64,000 bases of DNA from Adiantum capillus-veneris (taxonomy: Eukaryota; Streptophyta; Polypodiopsida; Polypodiales; Pteridaceae), in assembly GCA_014529385.2 (NCBI GenBank), contig CM043954.1, positions 7,877,806 through 7,941,805 of the forward strand, read 5' to 3'. A model generated the notes under the pieces. That model was not told the DNA's origin. It saw only the letters and a list, made by a program, of their open reading frames with translations, and did not search any database. Shown piece by piece: positions 32,734 to 45,065 of the stretch. The position numbers were made by a program, and so were the translations under genes. Numbering within the stretch: the first letter of the stretch is position 1; every line of letters starts with the position of its first letter.

Positions 32734-34539
32734 AACGTAAGAGTGAAGGTGATGGGCATTGAGTGCATAATCAATTTTATCGTGACGAAAGCAGGTATAA
32801 TGGGTACCCTGTCATCTTGGGTAGTCCATGGTTGCTTGTGATAGGTGCTAAGAATGATTGGGAGAGCAGGGTATTCAACTTGCATGGCAGAGAGAGAGGA
32901 AGACATGTACTGCTTGATTTGAAGACCAAAGAGATCCGTTTCCACTATATGGCGGGAAAGATGAAGATGATACAACAAGCTATGAGTATGAGACTGAGAC
33001 AATCTATGATGAGGGCTACACAGATACCAAGGAAGAGGAAAATGAGGATGCTATGTTTAGGATAGATGCCAAATTGTTTGGCATCACTATAGAAGGCTCT
33101 CACATCAAAGGAGAGGTGCAACCACAGGTTCATGGCATAGGTGAGGAGGAGGTAACCACTATGCTAAGTGAAGATTTGACCAAACAAGAGAGAGACGGCT
33201 ATGTCAAACTATGTGCCTCTTTTCCAATTCTATTTGTGACGAAGTACAAGGATTTACATGGAGCAAAGGGTGTAGAGCATAAGATAGTCCTCAAAGAAGG
33301 GTACAAGCCAAAAGCACAAATGCTAAGGAGGTTATGGGAGATTCAAAAGGAAGCCCTTAGGCAGGAAATTAATCATTTGTTGGGTGCACATATCCTATAT
33401 CTTGTGAAGGATTCAGAGTAGGGTTTCCTCAATGGTTATCACTCCTAAGAAGAATGGGAGATGGCCGGTGTGTGTGGACTACAAGCCATTGAATGCGGTG
33501 ACCAAGAGAAACCACTACCCACTTTCATTCCAAGATGCTATCATGGATGGATTTTTAGGGTACTTTTAGATAGGGATTTCTCTTGAAGACCAACTGAAGA
33601 CAACGTTCATCTCTCCATGGGAATGCTTTGCCTATCGCAGGATGCCGTTTGGTTTGGTGAATGCCTATGCCACCTTCCACGACTCGATGTACAGGGTGTT
33701 TGGTCCCTACTTGGGTAGGTGTTTTAGGGTTTCATGGACGACATCACATGCTATAGTTCAAGGGAGGATCATTTGTTGAAGCTACGGCTATGCTTTTAGA
33801 GGCTTGATGAAGAAGGAGGTCAATTAAACCCTAAGAAGTGCAAGTTAGGGCAACCTCGAGCACAATGCTCAGTCATGTAATGTCGCAAAATGGAATTGAA
33901 GCAAATCCGGAGAAGGTCAAGGCGATGATCTTGATGGAGCCTCCCTCTAATGCACAAGGTTTGGAGTCCTTTGTACTCAAGATAAAGTATTTGGCGTGCT
34001 TTTTTTGGATTTTGTCATTTTGATAGGGTGAAATAAGTCTTCTGTCAATTGCCAATGATATGTCCTCCCAATCAAAAGGACAATTTCTATGTGGCTATTG
34101 GGGTAGTGTTGCTGCAAAAAGTAGGAAGGAGTTATAAGCCTATCTTCTTTGAAAGTAGGGTAATAAGTCCTAGAGAGGTGGCCACATGAAGCAGAGCAGT
34201 GGGTCATGGAATTGGTTTTTGCTTGCAAGAAGTTCAACGTGCACCTCATTGTGCGGAAGTTTTATGTGCTCACGGTTAACAATCTATAGCTTGATGTGGT
34301 GTTGCACTTAAATCTAGGGAAGGGGATCATGAAGTGGGTAATAGAGTTGCAGGAGTGCGAGTTTGAGTTCAAGGTCGACCACACTTGTCAATCTCATTTG
34401 GCGGACATTTTGGTCAACAAGGTTGTTGACTTGCCAATTTATTCAAAGGTAGTACGCGATGAAGTGAAGGAGGATCCAGACTTGATGGAAGCTTTTATCT
34501 TGTGGTTTGATTGTTCCTACATTAGAGTGATGCTCAAAG
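32734..34539 (+). pseudogene. Ty3 pol relic (copy 1): protease end, RT, RNase H
   Basis: In order it shows the C-terminal part of retropepsin (GYPVILGSPWLLVIGAKNDW), a linker, and the RT start (GAKGVEHKIVLKEGYKPKAQ). RT follows in another phase (GRWPVCVDYKPLNAVTKRNH, YRRMPFGLVNAYATFHDSMY, a broken FMDDI), then the RT thumb and connection (SQNGIEANPEKVKAM), and RNase H ending QSHLADILVNKV. Many stops and frameshifts make it inactive. It starts abruptly at the Rep-X end, lacking gag and the first half of the protease. It is cut at 34540 by the LTR of copia D. The integrase is not present here. Confidence 0.85.
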
Positions 34540-34682
34540 TGTTGAGATGTAGAGAGAAAAAGAGAGAGATGAGACAAGAGACACACAATGTATGCTCCCA
34601 ACAACTGATTCATATTGACGACAAGATACAAATATATAGGTGAGACCAAGTTGAGTAGAGTGAGCCATATATATCTCCAACA
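34540..34682 (-). repeat. Copia D 3' LTR (copy 1), 143 bp
   Basis: On the minus strand TGTTGGAGATATATATGG... to ...CTACATCTCAACA lies directly after a polypurine stretch (GAGTGGGGG). It interrupts the Ty3 RNase H/integrase linker. The matching 5' LTR is not found in the window, so the boundary call rests on TG...CA and the polypurine tract. Confidence 0.65.
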
Positions 34683-34887
34683 CCCCCACTCAAACAAAGG
34701 TCTCTAGCTTTGGATGAAAAAACCCTTGTGGAGTTCAAACCAAGCCCCTATACAATGTGAAAATATGAACCAACGATGATGATGTGACAGTGATTGTGTA
34801 TCTAAGTACAAATATACAAGTGATTCAGAGATCACTGTGTGCAAGTTGGAAGTGTGCATAGTGCATGGTACATATATGATTACAATG

Positions 34888-35295
34888 TCATATGTACAAA
34901 GATATCACAATAGCAGAGAAGCTAATCAAGAAAGAGTGGGGCCAAAGAAACTCCAAGCACTGACAATCACTTGGACAGTGTTCAACCATTATGGTACCTG
35001 TGCGTATTTCATACTTGACAAAATGATAATGCATAGCAATGTGCTTTGACTTATTATGTTGAACATAGTCTTCTGCAAGACTAATAGCATTGTCCTTGTC
35101 ACACCGCAAGGGTGTGCTAGAAAGAGTAGAATGACCAATATCAACCAGCATTTGTTGAAGCCAGATCAGATCACGAGCTGCAAGTGTTATCCGCAACATA
35201 TTCTGACTTAGTCATAGAAACTGCAACACAGTGTTGTTTCTTGTTGGTCCAAGAAACAAGACAACCATTTATAAAGAAGCAATTGCCACTAGTAG
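34888..35295 (-). pseudogene. Copia D RNase H, second half (copy 1)
   Basis: The minus-strand reading is copia RNase H: SGNCFFINGCLVSWTNKKQ, then TKSEYVA, a frameshift, then LAARDLIWLQQMLVDIG, LRCDKDNAISLAED and HNKSKHIAMHYHFVKYEI. In the second tandem unit it joins in frame to the first half at 53158 and above once copia E and one copy of its target duplication are removed. One frameshift and a scrambled tail show it is dead. Confidence 0.85.
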
Positions 35296-35574
35296 TGTTG
35301 AAGATGATGAAACAGGAAACGGAAGGAAGACAGCAACTCAAAGTAGGAAGAAGATGGAGAAGGAGAAGACACAGAGCTTGCGTACGAGATCTCTGTAGTC
35401 TATCTCTCTATATTAGAATAATAGTGTATGTACAAACTCAGAGCTACAAAGCTTATATGAAACCCTAAGAGATAAGGTGTCCTTTCACACCAGATGTCCA
35501 GGGGGAAAAACCCAGTGGGAGAAAAGTGCCCTTGGTGAAGCGCGTATACACACTAACACTACTACATGTCTACA
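35296..35574 (-). repeat. Copia E 3' LTR (copy 1), 279 bp
   Basis: On the minus strand it runs TGTAGACATGTAG... to ...CATCTTCAACA, the same family as 40413-40691 and 52879-53157. The polypurine tract ACAGGGGGGATT lies just inside (35575-35588). Confidence 0.93.
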
Positions 35575-35588
35575 AATCCCCCCTGTAG

Positions 35589-35810
35589 TGATAGTGTGAA
35601 TCTGTACAAGGTAGCAGATCATCATATGTATGAGAGTAAGCCCAAAGCTTTTCGGAAAGCTTCAAACTTTTCTCGTGATAACGCCTTCATAAATAGATCT
35701 GCAATGTTATCTTGTGTAGGACAGTAAGTTAGTGTGATCTCCCCTGCATGTAGCCTTTCTTTGACATAGTGGTAGTGAACCTCTATGTGTTTTGTTCTTG
35801 CATGAAATAC
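35589..35810 (-). pseudogene. Copia E RNase H C-terminus (copy 1)
   Basis: The minus-strand frame includes VFHARTKHIEVHYHYVKERL, then GEITLTYCPTQDNIADLF, then LSREKFEAFRKALGLLSYI and a stop. It is the last third of RNase H. Its N-terminal side is joined at about 35811 to a 40-bp piece of LTR start, not to the rest of pol. Confidence 0.85.
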
Positions 35811-35851
35811 TGCGCCCCTGGTGAAGCGCGTATACACTACTAACACTACTA

Positions 35852-36949
35852 CGTCATTACCTTCTCTTTTTTTCTTTGTTAAAAAAACTCACTTGGTGGT
35901 TATTAGATTTGAGCTTATGTGGCATCGTTGCCCTCTCTTTTTTTCTTCGTTAAAAAAAAACCACTTGGTGGTTATTAGGTTTGAGCTAATGGGCGGCCGA
36001 CTTCTCTTGGGCGGATTTTGGATGCTTATGGGTGGCCGATTTCTCTTGGAAGGGTGGTCCTCAAAGGGAACCACATTTGGTTTACATGTCCACCAGAATC
36101 CTTGCCAACCGCATCATGTTTCTCTGAAAGCCTTTAATGGCATACATACCCGACCAAGGCACCGTCTGATTGCTTTCCACTACCATGTTGGCCATTTCTT
36201 GTAATCAATGCTCTCTGAGAGTCCACCTTTTTAATTGAAGTCTTATCAAGAAATTTAAGTGCGTTCATAAAGGCACCACATTTAATTACATATAAACCAC
36301 GGTAGTGCGGAGCATAAGTCCACCAGCATACCCAACTATCAATGCATTGCAAGAGATGATATTGCAGACAAGACTCTCCTTGACCACTTATTGCCGTATT
36401 AAATGCATCGCATTCCAGAACCTGGTCGAAACCAAAAAACTCCCAGATGGCACACTGATTGAGGCGTCCAGAGGGGTACGGAGCTGAACCCCGATGAAAC
36501 TTAAACTAGCACTATCTCGACAATCAAAACTCTGATTTTTGATTTGAAAAGACCAAGGTGCTCCACAAAGTCAGCACTTTAGGCCCATGCATTCATATCA
36601 ACTTTGACCCTTCATGAGAGCAGTTGCCCATGCAATCGACTCAAACTTCAAACTGACATTACTTCCTTACCGTAGCTCAAATTGACGAGCCGTAAAGACA
36701 AGACTATACATCATTTTTAGTACTGTAATTATAGTCCATAAACTACCATCTACAATCACTTCAACCATACTCTTTTTTAACATCATTAGGAAAACTTTTG
36801 GCCCTTTAAAGCCACATGTGGAATACATTTAACATTTAACTTGCTTGTTATCAAGACCTTATTACTGTTGAAAAATCATATAGGCTTCAGTTAGGCTTAA
36901 CCTTCATCCTTTTGCTATTTTTCCCATCATGGAAGCAGAGTTGTACGAC
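35852..36949 (+). repeat. Rep-X, middle and 3' parts (copy 3, from the duplication)
   Basis: Equivalent to 31636-32733. It contains a second uninterrupted target sequence (GCATTCATATCAACTTTG at about 36590) for the inverted-repeat element. Confidence 0.9.
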
Positions 36950-38755
36950 AACGTAAGAGTGAAGGTGATGGGCATTGAGTGCATAATCAATTTTATCGCG
37001 ACGAAAGCAGGTATAATGGGTACCCTGTCATCTTGGGTAGTCCATGGTTGCTTGTGATAGGTGCTAAGAATGATTGGGAGAGCAGGGTATTCAACTTGCA
37101 TGGCAGAGAGAGAGGAAGACATGTACTGCTTGATTTGAAGACCAAAGAGATCCGTTTCCACTATATGGTGGGAAAGATGAAGATCATACAACAAGCTATG
37201 AGTATGAGACTGAGACAATCTATGATGAGGGCTACACAGATACCGAGGAAGAGGAAAATGAGGATGCTATGTTTAGGATAGATGCCAAATTTTTTGGCAT
37301 CACTATAGAAGGCTTTCACATCAAAGGAGAGGTGCAACCACAGGTTCATGGCATAGGTGAGGAGGAGGTAACCACTATGCTAAGTGAAGATTTGACCAAA
37401 CAAGAGAGAGACGGCTATGTCAAACTATGTGCCTCTTTTCCAATTCTATTTGTGACGAAGTACAAGGATTTACATGGAGCAAAGGGTGTAGAGCATAAGA
37501 TAGTCCTCAAAGAAGGGTACAAGCCAAAAGCACAAATGCTAAGGAGGTTATGGGAGATTCAAAAGGAAGCCCTTAGGCAGGAAATTAATCATTTGTTGGG
37601 TGCACATATCCTATATCTTGTGAAGGATTCAGAGTAGGGTTTCCTCAATGGTTATCACTCCTAAGAAGAATGGGAGATGGCCGGTGTGTGTGGACTACAA
37701 GCCATTGAATGCGGTGACCAAGAGAAACCACTACCCACTTTCATTCCAAGATGCTATCATGGATGGATTTTTAGGGTACTTTTAGATAGGGATTTCTCTT
37801 GAAGACCAACTGAAGACAACGTTCATCTCTCCATGGGAATGCTTTGCCTATCGCAGGATGCCGTTTGGTTTGGTGAATGCCTATGCCACCTTCCACGACT
37901 CGATGTACAGGGTGTTTGGTCCCTACTTGGGTAGGTGTTTTAGGGTTTCATGGATGACATCACATGCTATAGTTCAAGGGAGGATCATTTGTTGAAGCTA
38001 CGGCTATGCTTTTAGAGGCTTGATGAAGAAGGAGGTCAATTAAACCCTAAGAAGTGCAAGTTAGGGCAACCTCGAGCACAATGCTCAGTCATGTAATGTC
38101 GCAAAATGGAATTGAAGCAAATCCGGAGAAGGTCAAGGCGATGATCTTGATGGAGCCTCCCTCTAATGCACAAGGTTTGGAGTCCTTTGTACTCAAGATA
38201 AAGTATTTGGCGTGCTTTTTTTGGATTTTGTCATTTTGATAGGGTGAAATAAGTCTTCTGTCAATTGCCAATGATATGTCCTCCCAATCAAAAGGACAAT
38301 TTCTATGTGGCTATTGGGGTAGTGTTGCTGCAAAAAGTAGGAAGGAGTTATAAGCCTATCTGCTTTGAAAGTAGGGTAATAAGTCCTAGAGAGGTGGCCA
38401 CATGAAGCAGAGCAGTGGGTCATGGAATTGGTTTTTGCTTGCAAGAAGTTCAACGTGCACCTCATTGTGCGGAAGTTTTATGTGCTCACGGTTAACAATC
38501 TATAGCTTGATGTGGTGTTGCACTTAAATCCAGGGAAGGGGATCATGAAGTGGGTAATAGAGTTGCAGGAGTGCGAGTTTGAGTTCAAGGTCGACCACAC
38601 TTGTCAATCTCATTTGGCGGACATTTTGGTCAACAAGGTTGTTGACTTGCCAATTTATTCAAAGGTAGTACGCGATGAAGTGAAGGAGGATCCAGACTTG
38701 ATGGAAGCTTTTATCTTGTGGTTTGATTGTTCCTACATTAGAGTGATGCTCAAAG
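36950..38755 (+). pseudogene. Ty3 pol relic (copy 2)
   Basis: The duplicate of 32734-34539, with the same stops and frameshifts and a few substitutions. One of these, GACGAC to GATGAC near 37955, is in the broken catalytic region. Confidence 0.85.
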
Positions 38756-38898
38756 TGTTGAGATGTAGAGAGAAAAAGAGAGAGATGAGACAAGAGACAC
38801 ACAATGTATGCTCCCAACAACTGATTCATATTGACGACAAGATACAAATATATAGGTGAGACCAAGTTGAGTAGAGTGAGCCATATATATCTCCAACA
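38756..38898 (-). repeat. Copia D 3' LTR (copy 2)
   Basis: Duplicate of 34540-34682. Confidence 0.65.
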
Positions 38899-39103
38899 CC
38901 CCCACTCAAACAAAGGTCTCTAGCTTTGGATGAAAAAACCCTTGTGGAGTTCAAACCAAGTCCCTATACAATGTGAAAATATGAACCAACGATGATGATG
39001 TGACAGTGATTGTGTATCTAAGTACAAATATACAAGTGATTCAGAGATCACTGTGTGCAAGTTGGAAGTGTGCATAGTGCATGGTACATATATGATTACA
39101 ATG

Positions 39104-39511
39104 TCATATGTACAAAGATATCACAATAGCAGAGAAGCTAATCAAGAAAGAGTGGGGCCAAAGAAACTCCAAGCACTGACAATCACTTGGACAGTGTTCA
39201 ACCATTATGGTACCTGTGCGTATTTCATACTTGACAAAATGATAATGCATAGCAATGTGCTTTGACTTATTATGTTGAACATAGTCTTCTGCAAGACTAA
39301 TAGCATTGTCCTTGTCACACCGCAAGGGTGTGCTAGAAAGAGTAGAATGACCAATATCAACCAGCATTTGTTGAAGCCAGATCAGATCACGAGCTGCAAG
39401 TGTTATCCGCAACATATTCTGACTTAGTCATAGAAACTGCAACACAGTGTTGTTTCTTGTTGGTCCAAGAAACAAGACAACCATTTATAAAGAAGCAATT
39501 GCCACTAGTAG
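39104..39511 (-). pseudogene. Copia D RNase H, second half (copy 2)
   Basis: Duplicate of 34888-35295, and the copy still linked to the copia E insertion. The last bases before the E LTR are AGTAG, matching AGTAG at 53158-53162 on the other side. Confidence 0.88.
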
Positions 39512-39790
39512 TGTTGAAGATGATGAAACAGGAAACGGAAGGAAGACAGCAACTCAAAGTAGGAAGAAGATGGAGAAGGAGAAGACACAGAGCTTGCGTA
39601 CGAGATCTCTGTAGTCTATCTCTCTATATTAGAATAATAGTGTATGTACAAACTCAGAGCTACAAAGCTTATATGAAACCCTAAGAGATAAGGTGTCCTT
39701 TCACACCAGATGTCCAGGGGGAAAAACCCAGTGGGAGAAAAGTGCCCTTGGTGAAGCGCGTATACACACTAACACTACTACATGTCTACA
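39512..39790 (-). repeat. Copia E 3' LTR (copy 2)
   Basis: Identical in layout to 35296-35574. The TG...CA limits are fixed by the AGTAG duplication on the left and the polypurine tract on the right. Confidence 0.95.
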
Positions 39791-39804
39791 AATCCCCCCT
39801 GTAG

Positions 39805-40026
39805 TGATAGTGTGAATCTGTACAAGGTAGCAGATCATCATATGTATGAGAGTAAGCCCAAAGCTTTTCGGAAAGCTTCAAACTTTTCTCGTGATAATGC
39901 CTTCATAAATAGATCTGCAATGTTATCTTGTGTAGGACAGTAAGTTAGTGTGATCTCCCCTGCATGTAGCCTTTCTTTGACATAGTGGTAGTGAACCTCT
40001 ATGTGTTTTGTTCTTGCATGAAATAC
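39805..40026 (-). pseudogene. Copia E RNase H C-terminus (copy 2)
   Basis: Duplicate of 35589-35810, with one visible substitution (ATAACGCC to ATAATGCC). Confidence 0.85.
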
Positions 40027-40029
40027 TGC

Positions 40030-40412
40030 GCCCCTGGTGAAGCGCGTATACACTACTAACACTACTACATGTCTAAAAATCCCCCCTGTAGTGATAGTGT
40101 GAATCCGTACAAGGTAGTAGATCATCATGTGTATGAGAGTAAGCCCAAAGATTTTCGGAAAGCTTCAAAATTTTCTCGTGATAACGCCTTCGTAAATAGA
40201 TCTGCAATGTTATCCTGTGTAGGACAGTAAGTTAGTGTGATCTCCCCTGCATGTAGCCTTTCCCTGACATAGTGGTAGTGAACCTCTATGTGTTTTGTTC
40301 TTGCATGAAATACTGGATTACTTGCAACTGTCATAGCACTCTGACTTTCAGTGAAAATGGTAGTGGGTGCCTGTTGACACTCACAAAGATCTGCCAATAA
40401 CCTGCAATCATT
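40030..40412 (-). pseudogene. LTR scrap, polypurine tract and RNase H of a second E-family copy
   Basis: On the minus strand it holds about 270 bases of RNase H (RLLADLCECQQAPTTIFTES, then HARTKHIEVHYHYVRERLHA). A polypurine tract and the first 45 bp of an LTR follow, ending at the GCCCCTGG breakpoint at about 40031. Its N-terminal end meets the plus-strand LTR of copy A head to head at 40413. This is a rearrangement product and not a separate insertion with its own target duplication. Confidence 0.75.
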
Positions 40413-40691
40413 TGTAGACATGTAGTAGTGTTAGTGTGTATACGCGCTTCACCAGGGGCACTTTTCTCCCACTGGGTTTTTCCCCCTGGACATCCGGTGT
40501 GAAAGGACACCTTATCTCTTAGGGTTTCATATAAGCTTTGTAGCTCTGAGTTTGTAGATACACTATTGTTCTAATACAGAGAGTGAGACTACAGAGATCT
40601 CGTACACAAGCTCTGTGTCTTCTCCTTCTCCATCTTCTTCCTACTCTGAGTTGCTGTCTTCCTTCTGTTTCCTGTTTCATCATCTTCAACA
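40413..40691 (+). repeat. Copia A 5' LTR, 279 bp
   Basis: It runs TGTAGACATGTAGTAG... to ...CATCTTCAACA. The following TTGGTATCAGAGC fixes the 3' limit. Confidence 0.95.
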
Positions 40692-40693
40692 AT

Positions 40694-40705
40694 TGGTATC
40701 AGAGC
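40694..40705 (+). promoter_or_regulatory. Primer binding site, copia A
   Basis: TGGTATCAGAGC, complementary to initiator methionine tRNA, two bases after the LTR. Confidence 0.93.
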
Positions 40706-41036
40706 AAGGTGATTTCCAGAGCCTCTACTTGCGTTTATGCGTCCGCGCGTGCAATCGCGATTTTCAGGCAGTTTTCGAAAAATTTGCTCGTGGGAGCATC
40801 CTTGACGTTCGAGCCCTCAGAATTTTGTTCTGAGCAGTGTAGCAGAAGTTACTTTTCGGAGGCGTTTAGATCAAGAGGGTGTGCTTTTTGATACATTTTC
40901 TTCAGGTAAATAGTTCTTTTGGGAAGCAGCTTGTCTTAGCTTTGTGCTGAGATTTTGTGTAGAGTTTTGCTTGCATTGGAGAGGAGATTTGTGAATCTCT
41001 CGGAGGTTCTTTTGCTCTCTTGTGTGCATCCACAGT

Positions 41037-44000
41037 ATGGCTCAATCTACGGAGAAAGAGATTTTTGGTGCGTTTACATCCGAAGACAAATTAGATGGTA
41101 CCAACTATTCTCTTTGGTCTTTTATGGCCAAAAATGTTTTGGTTGGTAAAGGATTGTGGGATTATGTATCTGGAGATGAAGTTCGTCCAGTTAGCATTGC
41201 AACTGCCACGCCTGGTCGTGGTGTAGCTGTTGGTGCAGGACCCTCACAAGTCACTCCAGAGCAAAAGAGATGGGATACTAAAGATGCACAAGCTATGGCT
41301 GTGATTGCCTTAACCATAAAGAGGACAATCACACCACATATCAGATCTTGCAGAACTTATGAGGATGCTTGGAACACTCTGCAAGCTATGTTTGGAGGAA
41401 GAAACGCTGCCAGAATAGAGTTTTTGAAGAAACAACTTGACAAAATATAGATGGACGAAGGTGACGATATCGTCGAGCATCTTACAAAAATCAGGGATCT
41501 TAAAGAGCAATTGCTTAGCATTGATGAAGTCATTCCAGAGAAGGACTTGGTTTCCAAAACACTCAATTCACTACCACCATCTTATTTGACTTTTCAGACT
41601 TCTTTGAGTCTGTCTTTGCGAGCTAATCCTGAGCCTCTTCATTTTGAAGAGTTAGTGGCTTTGCTATTGCAGGAGGATCAATCACGTAAGAACAAGTCTT
41701 TACAGATGGATGGTATGGATCATGCTCTTGTTGTACAAAACAAGAACAAGGGTAAAGAGAGTGCTCATTACTCCAAGTCTGGTGCAGGACAATCTTCAGA
41801 GAAGTCTAAAGGTGATTCCGACAAGTCCAAGAAGAAAGGTAAATGACACTACTGCAAGAAACCTGGTCACTACATTAGTGAGTGTAAAAAGAGAATTGCT
41901 AAAGAAAAGAAGATAGAGTCAAGTTTGGTTGTTTCAGCTTCTGGTGATTCTTCTACAGCTAAAGAAGATTCTGCAAACTTTGTGCAGGATTCTTATGCTT
42001 TTGTAGTATGTTCAGATTTTTCTGCTTAAAGTGTTGACAAGACACAAATGATTTGGTACTTTGATAGTGGTGCATCCAGGCATATTACTTCAAGGAAGGA
42101 TTTGTTTTGTTCATTAGATGCAGCTCCAGCAGGAAATAAGGTGACATGTGCAAATAATGCTTCTTATCCAATCAAAGGCGTTGGTAAGATTTTGATTACC
42201 ATTTCAGATGGTTCAGATTTATGCTTGCCAGATGTCTTATATGTTCCAGGGATCAAGAAGAATTTGTTGTCTGTATCCTCTCTTGCAAAAAATGGTCTTC
42301 GGGTCAGTTTTGAGGATGACAGATGTGTTGTACGAGATCGAGAGAATGGTTATTCTCTTATCACTACAGGTACGCTGGAAAATGGACTATTTGTGCTAGA
42401 TCGTTATGAAAAGCAGATTCAGGTATGTATTGCAGAAACAAAGACTCAGGCCATGCAGGATGCTGAGTTGTGGCATGCTAGATTTGGGCATGTTAGTTAT
42501 GGCAGTTTGATGACTTTACAACGTCATAATATGGTGCATGATTTGTCTTTATTGGAGATGCCACCAAGACATGTATGTGAAGGTTGCGTTCTCGGAAAGA
42601 TGCACAGATTTGCATTTTCGTAGGATGGTTCAGTTAGAGCGACACGAAAGTTGCAGCTTGTACACAGTGATGTATGTGGTCCTATGAGGACGCCATCTAT
42701 AGGAAACAGCCTTTATTTTGTGACCTTCATTGATGACTTTTCCAGGTTTTGTTGGGTGTATCCACTCAAAGCAAAGTCAGATGTGCTTGCAGTTTTTTAA
42801 CATTATGTCCCCTTGGTTGAAAATGAAATAGGTTGCAAAGTATAGACTCTTCTTACCGATGGAGGAGGTGAATACATGTCAGGTGCATTTAAGGATTTTT
42901 TGGGAAAGAAAGGCATTAAACACCAATGCACTATGCCATACACACCACAACAGGATGGTGTTGCAGAAAGGAAGAACATGTCTTTAATGGAGACGGCTAG
43001 ATGTATGCTCAAGGCTAAGCGTTTGCCTAATAAGATATGGATGGAGGCAGTTGCTTGTGCAGCACATGTTTTGAACAGGTGTCCTACTCGTTCCTTGAAG
43101 ACCATTACTCCATATGAAGCTTGGTATGACAGAAAACCTTCAGTTAGTTATCTTCGTGTTTTTGGTTGTCTTGCTTATGCTCACATCCCTCAGCAGTTAC
43201 GTGGGAAGCTTGATGATAAGGCAATCAAATGTATACTTGTGGGGTACAGTAGTGGAAGTAAAGGTTATAGATTTTACAATCCTACTACAAACAAGATTTT
43301 TGAAAGTCGTGATGTAATTTTTGCAGAAACTACTGCTCAACCTATGGTTGCTTTTGATGTACCGCATATGCAGACACATGATGTATTTGAAGGTTTGCTT
43401 CCTTCTTTTGTGGAGAATCAAGAATCACAACAGGTTGACAATCTTAATCAATCTTTTGATCAGCATGTGACACCTCATGATGTAGAGGAAATTGTGAGTG
43501 AAGAGCAAGACATTCTCAGGGAAGAAAGAACCTTGCCTAAATGGGTTCAGAAAACTTTGCAGGATAGCAAGTTGGATGCACCGTTGCCACGAAAAACACG
43601 TGCTGGTACTACTTTTGGTAGAGAGCAAGTAGATTTGGCTTGCTTTAGCACTCTTTGTGATGCAGATGAGCCTGATTCATTTGAACAAGCTTTAGAGTGT
43701 GTTCAGTGGAAAGATGCTATGCAGCAAGAAATTGATTCTATTCATAAGAATCATACATGGGATCTAGTGGACTTGCCTACAGGTAAAAAGCCTATTGGTA
43801 CAAAGTGGGTTTTTAAGGTAAAAAGGAAACAATATGGTACTGTTGACAGGTACAAAGCAAGGCTTGTGGCAAAAGGCTATGCGCAACAGAAAGGCATAGA
43901 TTATGATGAAACCTTTGCTCCTACTTCTCGTGCGTCCACAGTTAGATCACTAGTTGCAATTGCTGCTGATCATGGTTGGAAAGTGCATCAATTGGATATC

Positions 44001-45065
44001 AAAACTGCTTTTTTGAATGGTGATTTGCAGGAAGAAGTTTATGTAAGTCAACCAAGTGGTTTTATTGTAAAAGGTCAAGAGCAAAAGGTATGTAGATTGC
44101 GTAAAGCTTTGTATGGTCTCAAACAGGCTCCAAGAGCATGGTATGAGAAGATACATACTTATTTGATTGGCCAGGGATTTCAGAATAGTCCAACAGAAAG
44201 TACTTTGTATGTCAAAAAGAGAGATGGAGTTCTCATTATGCTTACACTTTATGTGGATGATATGCTTCTTACAGGCAATAGTGCAGATGAAATTGAAGCG
44301 TTTAAAGATGCTTTGAGAAAAACCTTTGAGATGTCTGATCTTGGTTTGCTACATTATTACTTGGGTATTCAGTTTGTGCAATCAGAGGATGGAATATACA
44401 TGTTGCAGGCAAAATATTTGCATAAAATTTTGGCCATGTTTGGTATGGAAAATTGTAAACCAATCTCTACACCCGTAAAAACTGGATCAAAGTTGAGCAT
44501 GCATGATGCTGGAGAGCCTTTTGATGTACATACTTATGCAGCAGCGGTTGGTTGCTTGATATATTTGGCAGGCAACACTCGTCCAGACATTTAATTTGGG
44601 GTTTCACAAGCAAGCAGATTTATGCACAGCCCAGGCATGCATCATTGGCAGGCTGTGAAGCGCATACTTCATTACCTTTCAGGTACCCCTAATCTTGCCA
44701 TGTTCTTTCCAAGGGGGGATATGTATGGAAAGCACAATTCTATGCAGCTTCTTGGTTACAGCGATTCAGATTGGGCTGGTGATTTTGACACACGACATTC
44801 CACAAGTGGAAATTGTTTTTTCTTGGGAAATGCATGTATATCTTGGCTAAGCAAGAAGCAACCCACAATGGCTACATCAACTTGTGAAGCTGAGTACAGG
44901 GCAACTTTCACGGCAACAGTTGATTGTGTATGGATACGCAGGTTATTGGCAGATCTTTGTGAGTGTCAACAGGCACCCACTACCATTTTCACTGACAGTC
45001 AGAGTGCTATGGGAGTTGCAAGGAATCTAGTATTTCATGCAAGAACAAAGCACATAGAGGTTCAC
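41037..45065 (+). pseudogene. Copia A gag-pol, one frame with seven nonsense codons
   Basis: From ATG 41037 (MAQSTEKEIFGAFTSEDKLD) a single phase is kept for about 1340 codons with no frameshift. It holds Gag, a zinc-knuckle region (HYCKKPGHYISEC), retropepsin (WYFDSGASRHI, 42054), and integrase with HHCC (HARFGH...CEGC) and the DDE residues (HSDVCGP, TDGGGEY, GVAERKN). RT follows (KTAFLNGDL, LYVDDMLL), then RNase H (SDSDWAGD, CEAEY, TDSQSAM). Stops are at 41448, 41844, 42027, 42621, 42798, 42843 and 44592. Catalytic motifs are intact otherwise. The frame ends at HIEVH, where the next LTR begins. Confidence 0.93.

Larger units (their letters stand above)
31636..35851 (+). repeat. 4216-bp tandem duplication, unit 1
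   Basis: The unit is nearly identical to 35852-40067. It contains the end of Rep-X, the Ty3 relic, the D LTR and RNase H piece, and the 3' end of copia E. About ten single-base differences and no indel are visible between the units. Confidence 0.97.
35852..40067 (+). repeat. 4216-bp tandem duplication, unit 2
   Basis: The junction with unit 1 is at ...ACTACTAC|GTCATTACC, inside an LTR fragment. Unit 2 runs on past 40067 into undisturbed LTR sequence (ATGTCTAAAAATCCCCCC), so unit 2 is the one in original linkage on its right side. Confidence 0.97.
40413..45065 (+). mobile_element. Copia A (E family), plus strand, 3' end lost
   Basis: The element has a 5' LTR, primer binding site, leader, and one gag-pol frame to within about 45 codons of the RNase H end. 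It is then fused at 45066 to the LTR of copy B. No polypurine tract and no private 3' LTR remain. No 5-bp target duplication can be found. Confidence 0.9.

Noticed and set aside
31640-40070. CRISPR array or satellite
   Set aside because: The repetition is one 4.2-kb tandem duplication of transposon debris, with no short regularly spaced repeats.
42803-43628. Minus-strand ORFs inside copia A, mirrored in B
   Set aside because: They are antisense shadows of integrase and RT and recur in B only because the coding strand is conserved.
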